This document shows, in pieces, positions 58,589-64,000 of a stretch of 64,000 nucleotides of DNA. The stretch covers positions 682,001-746,000 of the forward strand of contig JAYQSL010000007.1 of NCBI GenBank assembly GCA_038146865.1, read 5' to 3'. Each line of letters begins with the position of its first letter. Position 1 is the first letter of the stretch. The notes under the pieces were generated by a model. It saw only the letters and a list, made by a program, of their open reading frames with translations. It ran no database searches and was not told the origin of the DNA. This DNA comes from GCA-2709075 sp038146865 (GTDB taxonomy: Bacteria > Pseudomonadota > Alphaproteobacteria > MPNO01 > UBA2964). Both the position numbers and the translations under genes were made by a program.

Positions 58589-59218
58589 TTAATCTGAAAT
58601 CAAAACCCCAACCCCAAGACCACCGGTTTTGGAAGCCATGTCTGGGCAGGCACTAAATGCGACTAATAAATCTTTTTCAGCGCGTAAAACAATGTCTACT
58701 GGGGCGCTTGGCCTCACTTGAGTTCTCTTCATTCCACCATGGTCTTGGTCTATTTCCATGTTTTGGAAAAAGTTCACGGGACTGGGTATATTCTCATACT
58801 TGATACCCCAGTCCTCAAGAGCCCAGGTTAAATTTTCAGCACATCCGTGGTCGGGAAGTTTCATGGAATGACCATGAAGGTACTCATTCAGCCGGCCTTC
58901 TTCAGCAGCTCTTTTATGCCTTGCTCGACCGCACATTCCGAACTGTAGATCATGGGTTCCTAAGCCACGGAAGCCATCGGAAATCAATGTCATCAAAAGT
59001 TCATCTGATCGAGAATATAGTCCGTCGGTTTCTCTTAGGTATATGGATAGATTGTTTTCTTTAGTTATAGCTTGATCGAAAGCTGAGTTTGGATTGGCAG
59101 CGTTGAATGCTACAAAGTCAATAATTGTACGAGCAGAAAGCGTCAGGATTTGGCCCTCAGACATTTCGGCGGCCCAACCGGAATTCCGGTTAACAAGCTC
59201 TTGGCGTATAGTTGTCAT
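58589..59218 (-). CDS. DUF1989 protein, first of three tandem copies
   Basis: A 209-residue DUF1989 protein with full metal-site elements: 'GTHDLQFGMCGRARH' near 97 and 'DHGCAENLTWAL' near 133, then 'SPVNFFQNMEID', 'PVDIVLRAEKDLLVAFSACPDM' (in parts). It opens the three-gene set and its stop lies 8 to 23 bases before the next start. It resembles the third copy ('EEGRLNEYLHGHSMKLPDHGC' against 'EEGRLNQYHHGDDIPIPDHGC', in parts) more than the middle one. A deiminase or amidohydrolase reaction on a carboxylated small nitrogen compound is inferred from characterised family members. Confidence 0.88.
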   Translation of the reverse strand: MTTIRQELVNRNSGWAAEMSEGQILTLSARTIIDFVAFNAANPNSAFDQAITKENNLSIYLRETDGLYSRSDELLMTLISDGFRGLGTHDLQFGMCGRARHKRAAEEGRLNEYLHGHSMKLPDHGCAENLTWALEDWGIKYENIPSPVNFFQNMEIDQDHGGMKRTQVRPSAPVDIVLRAEKDLLVAFSACPDMASKTGGLGVGVLISD

Positions 59219-59290
59219 ATAGCAACTTTAACGAGGGTTTGGATAACCACCAACCCCAATTAGGCTTTGTGTATAATATGGGAGGGAAAA

Positions 59291-59845
59291 TTGAAGATCT
59301 TAGTCTGGCCAGGTTCTTTGAGGGAACAATCGTTAAATCGTAAATTAGCGAGCCTGATATCTAAAAAGTTAATGGTGCTTAATGTTGACGTTGATCACAT
59401 TGATTTCAAAGATTACTCCATGCCGCTCTATGATGGCGATATTGAAAAGACCTCCGGTGTGCCTGAGGCCACGACGAGGTTAGCAAAAAAGATAACGGAG
59501 TGTAACGGTTTCGTCTTAGTCATGCCGGAGTATAACTACGGTGTTCCGGGGCCGGTAAAAAACGCAATAGATTGGTTGTCGCGTATCCGTCCTTATCCGA
59601 CGGCAGGTAAAGTGGGCTTTCTGAGTTCAGCGGCGCCGAGTTTGGTAGGTGGTGCTCGAGGTCTTATTGCGCTTCGTCCGACACTGTCATTTATGGGAGC
59701 ATGGCTGACGCCTGAGGCGTTTTCTCTCGCAAATGCATCTCAGGCTTTTGATGATGATGGCTCGCTTAAAGATGGTGAGCTAGATGACATGCTTCTTGAG
59801 ATGCTGAAAAAATTTGTGAATGCCGCGAGCAAACTTGCGGATTAA
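59291..59845 (+). CDS. NAD(P)H-dependent FMN reductase
   Basis: A 184-residue flavodoxin-like protein of the SsuE/ChrR group. 'VWPGSLREQSLNRKLA' at the N-terminus binds the FMN phosphate, and 'VMPEYNYGVPGPVKNAIDWLSR' (in parts) near 78 is the family signature. The start is TTG 59291, preceded by GGGAGGG; an earlier TTG at 59267 is less likely. The stop and the next ATG share a base (TAATG). It may reduce quinones, azo compounds or supply FMNH2. Its tie to the ligase gene is positional only. Confidence 0.88.
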   Translation: MKILVWPGSLREQSLNRKLASLISKKLMVLNVDVDHIDFKDYSMPLYDGDIEKTSGVPEATTRLAKKITECNGFVLVMPEYNYGVPGPVKNAIDWLSRIRPYPTAGKVGFLSSAAPSLVGGARGLIALRPTLSFMGAWLTPEAFSLANASQAFDDDGSLKDGELDDMLLEMLKKFVNAASKLAD

Positions 59846-61398
59846 TGAATTTAGGACAAATACCTATAGCCAACGCCGCGCGCTCTCCCGAGGCCTTAGC
59901 CTTTGTGGATGGCGACATCAGACGCAATTGGTTCGAATTTACTGAAGAAATACATCAAGTGGCAGCTGGGCTCAGAGAACTCGGTCTTTCAAAAGGCCAA
60001 CACTGTGTTTGCATAATGCCCAATCGCTATGAAACAGCCTTAACTTTTTTCGCATGCCAGATGATAGGTGCCATATTTACACCCTTCAATTGGCGTGCAA
60101 CAGCAACAGAGATCGAATTTATAATTAAAGATGCTGAAGCAGCATTGATAGTTCTTGATGAGAAGGTATCCCCCGCTGCGCGGCAAGCTGCCGAGATCTC
60201 CGGGGTCGAAAAAGTAGTAACATTGTCTGGCGGTGCCAACGAAATCTCCTTTCAATATTTATTATCTTGTGAAGCCTGCCGAGAAATTTCGGAGATTGGA
60301 GAACAAGATACTTGTTTAATGCTTTATACTTCGGGCACGACAGGCCGCCCCAAAGGAGTGCCTCGTTCGCAATCATCGGAGCTTTGCGCGGCAATGGCAT
60401 GCATTTCGCAATTAAGGTTCCGAAGAAATGACAAATCCCTAGGCGTAATGCCGCTGTTTCATACGATGGGTATTCGGGTTTTACTCATGAGTGCTTTGCT
60501 AGGCGGCGGGTGGATTAATATGCGGCGTTTCGATCCTGCAGATGCTCTGCGATTGATTTCTGAGGAGGAAATAAACGCTCTTTTCCTAGTCCCGACAATG
60601 TACCATGACATAGTTAATGCTCCCTCTTTTTCTTCTGTAGATTGTTCATCAGTGAGGGTCTTGGCTTATGCAGGCATGAGCATGACAAGTAGCCTAGAGG
60701 GCAAGATTCGTGAAGAATTTTCACCGGATGTCTTTGCAAATTACTATGGTTCAAGCGAGATATTTACCTTCTCTTATTGTGATGATCTTGAGATTAAACC
60801 GGGGAGTGCGGGGTGGGCTGGGATGGGCCAAGTGCTCCGCGTTATCGATCTCGCGTCACATGAGGCAGATCATGAGATCACCGATGTGGGCATTGGTGAA
60901 GTAGGAGAAGTTATCGCAAGCATGCAGAGCCCGGAGGCCTTCTCTGGGTATTGGAAACGCCCTGATGCTGATAAAAAAGCTATCCGAGATGGCTGGTATT
61001 TCACCGGAGATCTGGGTTTTTTTGACACGGATGGCGCTTTATTTTTATGCGGTCGTATTGATGATATGATCATATCTGGGGGCGAAAATATTGATCCTGA
61101 GGAAGTCGAGGACGTTCTCTCTAAGCACGAATTGGTAAACTTGGTTGCGGTCGTTGGGGAAGCCGACGAACGTTGGGGGCAAAAAGTTGTGGCTTATATC
61201 GAGCCGAGTTCATCCAATCTAACCGCAAAAGAACTTGATATTTTTTGCAAAAAATCAAAATTAGCAGCATTTAAGCGTCCTAGGAAATATGTTTTCGTAG
61301 AGAAGATTCCTACATCGGCCTCCGGAAAATTATTAAGGCGACTTCTTCGTGAGGGTGACTTCATTCCTTTGGAAGGGTATGACAACGGTCCAAATTAA
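59845..61398 (+). CDS. AMP-dependent acyl-CoA ligase
   Basis: A 517-residue ANL-superfamily enzyme that activates a carboxylic acid as acyl-AMP and then acyl-CoA. The P-loop is 'YTSGTTGRPKGVPRS' near 161, 'NYYGSSEIFTF' near 297 is the acyl-pocket motif, 'WYFTGDLGFFD' near 385 and 'GRIDDMIISGGENIDPEEVE' (in parts) near 405 form the hinge, and the catalytic lysine is in 'TSASGKLLRR' near 497. The acid is not identifiable. The enoyl-CoA hydratase gene follows 22 bases later, so a beta-oxidation-like or aromatic acid route is likely. Confidence 0.92.
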   Translation: MNLGQIPIANAARSPEALAFVDGDIRRNWFEFTEEIHQVAAGLRELGLSKGQHCVCIMPNRYETALTFFACQMIGAIFTPFNWRATATEIEFIIKDAEAALIVLDEKVSPAARQAAEISGVEKVVTLSGGANEISFQYLLSCEACREISEIGEQDTCLMLYTSGTTGRPKGVPRSQSSELCAAMACISQLRFRRNDKSLGVMPLFHTMGIRVLLMSALLGGGWINMRRFDPADALRLISEEEINALFLVPTMYHDIVNAPSFSSVDCSSVRVLAYAGMSMTSSLEGKIREEFSPDVFANYYGSSEIFTFSYCDDLEIKPGSAGWAGMGQVLRVIDLASHEADHEITDVGIGEVGEVIASMQSPEAFSGYWKRPDADKKAIRDGWYFTGDLGFFDTDGALFLCGRIDDMIISGGENIDPEEVEDVLSKHELVNLVAVVGEADERWGQKVVAYIEPSSSNLTAKELDIFCKKSKLAAFKRPRKYVFVEKIPTSASGKLLRRLLREGDFIPLEGYDNGPN

Positions 61399-61420
61399 TA
61401 GCTTAAAGCATAGGGTTTCT

Positions 61421-62233
61421 ATGGAAAAGAATTACTCAGAAAAACGCGCCGAAATATTGAAAGAGCTCGACGGACTTCGAGTTGAGGTAGATGTAGAGAA
61501 AAAAATTGGTTTTATTTACTTGGATAGACCCCCGCTGAACATAGTTTCCTATAAAGGACGAGCTCAAATTCGGGCAATAATTGAGTGTATGGATGAGGAT
61601 CCCGATGTGGGAGTAATAGTCATCCGCGGGGCCAATGGGCTTTATACCTCAGGGGGAGATGTTAAGGCATTCCCAGAGATACCTTTTGATGGGATGTCAG
61701 ACCTTGCGTGGAATATTGCTGCCCCAGAGAGAGCCAGTAAACCAGTGATTGCGGCCCTTGAAAAATATGCTTTTGGAGTGGGATTTGAGCTCGCAATGGC
61801 GTGTGACTTCAGACTGGCCACTGAAGAAACTCTTCTAGCGCTACCCGAAATTAATCTAGGGGAAATGCCCGGTTCGGGTGGAAGCGTTAGGGTTGTCAAG
61901 ATTGCAGGATTAACCCGGGCAAAGGATATGGTGATGCTTGGTAAAAGAATTTCTGCATCGGATGCAAAAGACTGGGGTCTTATTACCGAGGTAGTCAAAG
62001 ATTCCAGGGCCTTGGATGCGCTGATTGAGGAATATGCAGACTCTCTGAATTCCAAGGCGCCGCTTGCACTTCGTGCTCTGAAAAGGGTTTTGAATTCCGT
62101 TTATGACACAAGCCTCAAGGTGGCGTTGGATATCGAGGGGCACTCATACGAGAAATTGCGATCGACGCAGGACTATGCTGAGGGGCTTGACGCTTTTTCC
62201 CAAAAAAGAAAACCAGTCTATAGAGGAAAATGA
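61421..62233 (+). CDS. Enoyl-CoA hydratase/isomerase-family protein
   Basis: A 270-residue crotonase-fold protein. The oxyanion-hole strands are 'RGANGLYTSGGDVKAF' near 70 and 'KYAFGVGFELAMACDFRLA' (in parts) near 115; an active-site glutamate lies in 'LPEINLGEMPGSGGS' near 142. The start is set at ATG 61421, after the ligase stop; longer in-frame starts overlap the ligase. It should hydrate or isomerise the CoA ester produced by the preceding gene. The substrate is unknown. Confidence 0.9.
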   Translation: MEKNYSEKRAEILKELDGLRVEVDVEKKIGFIYLDRPPLNIVSYKGRAQIRAIIECMDEDPDVGVIVIRGANGLYTSGGDVKAFPEIPFDGMSDLAWNIAAPERASKPVIAALEKYAFGVGFELAMACDFRLATEETLLALPEINLGEMPGSGGSVRVVKIAGLTRAKDMVMLGKRISASDAKDWGLITEVVKDSRALDALIEEYADSLNSKAPLALRALKRVLNSVYDTSLKVALDIEGHSYEKLRSTQDYAEGLDAFSQKRKPVYRGK

Positions 62234-62283
62234 ATCTGATTTCGGTTCAATAAAGTCGCTACAATTTTTTTTACTGAGCTGGA

Positions 62284-62484
62284 TTAAAATTTTGAATTAG
62301 GATTTTTGTGAGCTTCTCCTGCTGTATTCAGGATGGCGTCAAGCGCGGCGGCATCTCTGAATGCATTTAGGGCTTTTGGGCAGGAAATTAGTAAATTCTC
62401 CGCATCGAGCCTGAGCGTTGTTGGCCATTTGCTTATATCCGCGCCCCACGTATCGAGTTGATCTTTGAATTCTTGGTAATTCAT
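62284..62484 (-). CDS. Conserved small protein (66 aa) downstream of an ECF sigma factor
   Basis: The protein begins 'MNYQEFKDQLDTWGADISKWP' (in parts) and continues with 'LLISCPKALNAFRDAAALDAIL'. This pattern, a WGADxxxWP motif followed by a helix of alternating Ala, is common in small alphaproteobacterial proteins encoded after ECF sigma genes. There is no membrane segment, so it is not a classic membrane anti-sigma factor. It begins 18 bases after the sigma gene stop and is the last gene of that operon. A soluble anti-sigma or adaptor role is inferred from position. Confidence 0.8.
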   Translation of the reverse strand: MNYQEFKDQLDTWGADISKWPTTLRLDAENLLISCPKALNAFRDAAALDAILNTAGEAHKNPNSKF

Positions 62485-62502
62485 TGCCGTTGGGTTCCGA
62501 AT

Positions 62503-63102
62503 TTATCTACCAATAAGATCTGGAAAGACGTTCGTTAAATCTTTTCTTATCCTTCTTCTTGCTCGCGCAAGTAACGACTCCGTAGCATCTATGGATACCC
62601 CCAATGCCTGTGCAGCTTCTGCACCGGTTAGACCCTCAAAATGGACCAAAATCAGAGCTGATTTTTGTCGTTCTGGGAGTTTGTTTAGGGATTTGTTTAC
62701 TGAAGTTACGATGTCAATTGCTTTGTCTATGTCTAGAGAATCCAAGCCCGCAATAGCAGGTGCAGCGACATTTACGTACTCCTCTTTTCTCGTTCGTAGA
62801 CGATCTATACATAGGTTTCGCGCTACGCGGAAAAGCCATGCCTTTACGGTGGTGGGGCCTGGTGTCCAAGTAGCCGCTTTCTTTGTGAGACGCAGAAAAG
62901 TCTCTTGGGTTATGTCTTCCGCTGCTGACTGATCTTTAAGAATCCAGGCTGCATATCTCGATACCGACGACGCGTATAGGCCGATCACAACATGCCAAGC
63001 ATCTTTGTCATTCACGGAAATTCCCTGCATGAGTGAGGTATCGCTGTTAGATCGGTTAACCGGTTTCCTCTTGTCTTGGTAATCTATTAGCAAACTGTCC
63101 AT
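62503..63102 (-). CDS. ECF-type RNA polymerase sigma factor
   Basis: A 199-residue sigma-70 family extracytoplasmic-function factor. Region 2 is at about 40-105 ('DQSAAEDITQETFLRLTKKA' in parts, then 'VKAWLFRVARNLCIDRLR'), and region 4 at about 138-185 ('LNKLPERQKSALILVHFEGLTGAEAAQALGVS' in parts, then 'ESLLARARRRIRK'). The ATG 63102 gives a somewhat long N-terminus; ATG 63030 is an alternative. It lies between an exported EF-hand protein gene and the 66-residue protein gene. It is the only transcription factor I recognise in the window. Confidence 0.93.
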   Translation of the reverse strand: MDSLLIDYQDKRKPVNRSNSDTSLMQGISVNDKDAWHVVIGLYASSVSRYAAWILKDQSAAEDITQETFLRLTKKAATWTPGPTTVKAWLFRVARNLCIDRLRTRKEEYVNVAAPAIAGLDSLDIDKAIDIVTSVNKSLNKLPERQKSALILVHFEGLTGAEAAQALGVSIDATESLLARARRRIRKDLTNVFPDLIGR

Positions 63103-63123
63103 GGGCCTAATCGGTTTAGGTTT

Positions 63124-63633
63124 CTATTGCTGTCTCGGAGCCCGTCTCCGATATTTTCGTTCGGGTAATTCTTTAAGCTCTAAATTGCCATCTTGGTTTT
63201 TGTCATAGCGGCTAAACCAGCGACGCGTGGGTTCCTGTAATTCGCTCAAAGATAACTCGCCATCGCCATTTATATCGAACATGTCAAAAATACTTGACGC
63301 TCTAAATATTTCCAGCGCTCGGCCTCGACGACGCATTTCTGTTGCTGAAAGAGTTTGGTCTCCGTCGATATCTATCGCGGAAAATAATAATTCGCGATCT
63401 TTGGCAATCTCAGCCAGAGTAACGTATCCATTTCCATCTAAATCGAATAAATGCATGAATCTATCTTGGTAACCCATCTCACGGTTTCTGTTTTGGGTCT
63501 TGTCTTCTGTCTGAAACTTGTTGGCTACAGTATTTGATTCATGAGCGCTAGGGAAGGATCCCCCCAGAAATAAGAGCCAGGTTATCGTGATCATAAAAGC
63601 AAGGAATCTAATAGACCTTTTGAGGTAAAACAT
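63124..63633 (-). CDS. Exported EF-hand protein with four calcium loops
   Basis: A 169-residue protein with a signal peptide (positive start 'FYLKRS', hydrophobic 9-24, probable cleavage after Ala30). Four canonical 12-residue EF-hand loops follow: 64-75 (DLDGNGYVTLAE), 88-99 (DIDGDQTLSATE), 120-131 (DINGDGELSLSE) and 144-155 (DKNQDGNLELKE), all with Asp at position 1 and Glu at position 12. The C-terminus is strongly basic. It probably binds calcium in the periplasm or on the cell surface. It lies 21 bases upstream of the ECF sigma gene in the same operon. Confidence 0.9.
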   Translation of the reverse strand: MFYLKRSIRFLAFMITITWLLFLGGSFPSAHESNTVANKFQTEDKTQNRNREMGYQDRFMHLFDLDGNGYVTLAEIAKDRELLFSAIDIDGDQTLSATEMRRRGRALEIFRASSIFDMFDINGDGELSLSELQEPTRRWFSRYDKNQDGNLELKELPERKYRRRAPRQQ

Positions 63634-64000
63634 TCCACACCTAAGATTATCTTGAGCAGTTAGAGCGGATTAAAATTGTCTTATAAAAGAAACACGAAAT
63701 GATGGTTGTATTTCCGTCGAACGAAATATTGGGTGGACCGTAGAGAAATATTTTAAACAAAAATGTAAGAGGAAATAGGAATGTGGGAGTAAGGAACTTT
63801 GCAGCGCTTAATATGAAACAATAAATCAAGAAGATGGGAATAATGAGTTTTTTCGGTCTTTCTTGTTTCGTCTCTTGATAGGAAATTCAAAATTCGGTTG
63901 TAATCTGATAAACTCTTTAAGACAAACATGAACATTCTGAGAAGGAATAAAAAACTTTGTGGGTCTATTTTCTAAATCTCCTCTATTTCGGTTGAGAAAG
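63634..64000. other. 367 bases without a recognisable gene at the window end
   Basis: The stretch is AT-rich and must contain the promoter of the EF-hand/sigma operon, read on the minus strand. The short open frames present (about 60 codons) have no ribosome site and look like chance. I find no convincing hairpin, repeat or RNA gene. Confidence 0.5.

Noticed and set aside
63647..63935. Two 60-codon minus-strand open frames upstream of the EF-hand gene
   Set aside because: They overlap each other, lack ribosome sites and have low-complexity hydrophobic content typical of AT-rich noncoding DNA.
1..64000. CRISPR arrays, insertion sequences, prophage or integrase genes
   Set aside because: I looked for spaced direct repeats, transposase or integrase motifs and found none; the accessory character of the region comes from catabolic genes only.

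Overview
The window looks like a chromosomal segment of an alphaproteobacterium, probably a free-living aquatic one. Reasons: the AsmA/YhdP-like gene, tyrS and anmK arrangement, the elongator tRNA-Met type, the phaA/phaB pair, and moderate GC by eye. I ran no database search, so the taxonomy is inference. Coding density is very high. Many genes overlap by 4 to 11 bases, and several appear to start with TTG behind a good Shine-Dalgarno sequence. Apart from one ECF sigma factor I recognise no transcription regulator.

Layout. (1) 1-8039, housekeeping: the end of an AsmA-like protein, tyrS, anmK, a small hydrolase, then a sulfur-mobilisation set (cysteine desulfurase, 2Fe-2S ferredoxin, TenA-like protein, mnmA) and a tRNA-Met. 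(2) 8090-19825, ureide block I: a PucG-like aminotransferase, SDR, AllB-type allantoinase, an M20 protein with altered metal ligands, a TRZ/ATZ-type amidohydrolase, the oxamate carbamoyltransferase genes (DUF2877 allH, fdrA/allF, DUF1116 allG, and a separate 60-codon gene matching the FdrA C-terminus), and a gamma-glutamyltransferase-like enzyme. (3) 20069-28993, one long plus-strand run: NMT1-type ABC importer, aminotransferase, SDR, alpha/beta hydrolase, carbamoylase and amidohydrolase; its substrate is unknown. (4) 28985-41511, the urate block: a minus-strand operon uraH-puuD-gpt-second DUF1116-amidohydrolase-XDH large subunit, a divergent plus-strand operon puuE-uraD-allC-like, then carbamate kinase and an NCS1 permease with a clear terminator. 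(5) 41747-46512: 2OG-Fe oxygenase, pyrE, a third carbamoylase, mnmH. (6) 46832-53589: FMN-dependent hydroxyacid oxidase, formamidase-like hydrolase, a signal-less binding protein, ispG, EamA transporter, arfB and an Asp/Glu-racemase-like gene. (7) 53838-62233: phaB (frameshifted) and phaA, msrB, NmrA-like protein, three tandem DUF1989 genes, and an FMN reductase/acyl-CoA ligase/enoyl-CoA hydratase operon. (8) 62284-63633: an EF-hand protein, ECF sigma factor and 66-aa protein operon.

How the genes fit together. Urate is oxidised by PuuD to 5-hydroxyisourate, then UraH and UraD give (S)-allantoin. PuuE or the AllB-type enzyme opens the ring to allantoate, and an AllC-type amidohydrolase gives ureidoglycine. 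The PucG-like aminotransferase would convert ureidoglycine plus glyoxylate to oxalurate plus glycine. The AllFGH-type enzyme would split oxalurate to oxamate and carbamoyl phosphate, and carbamate kinase would make ATP from the latter. No ureidoglycolate dehydrogenase or lyase is visible, so the aminotransferase is the only visible source of oxalurate.

Most notable are the split FdrA, the second lone DUF1116 gene inside the urate operon, the uncharacterised 20-29 kb catabolic operon, the three tandem DUF1989 genes without a carboxylase, and the EF-hand/ECF sigma module.
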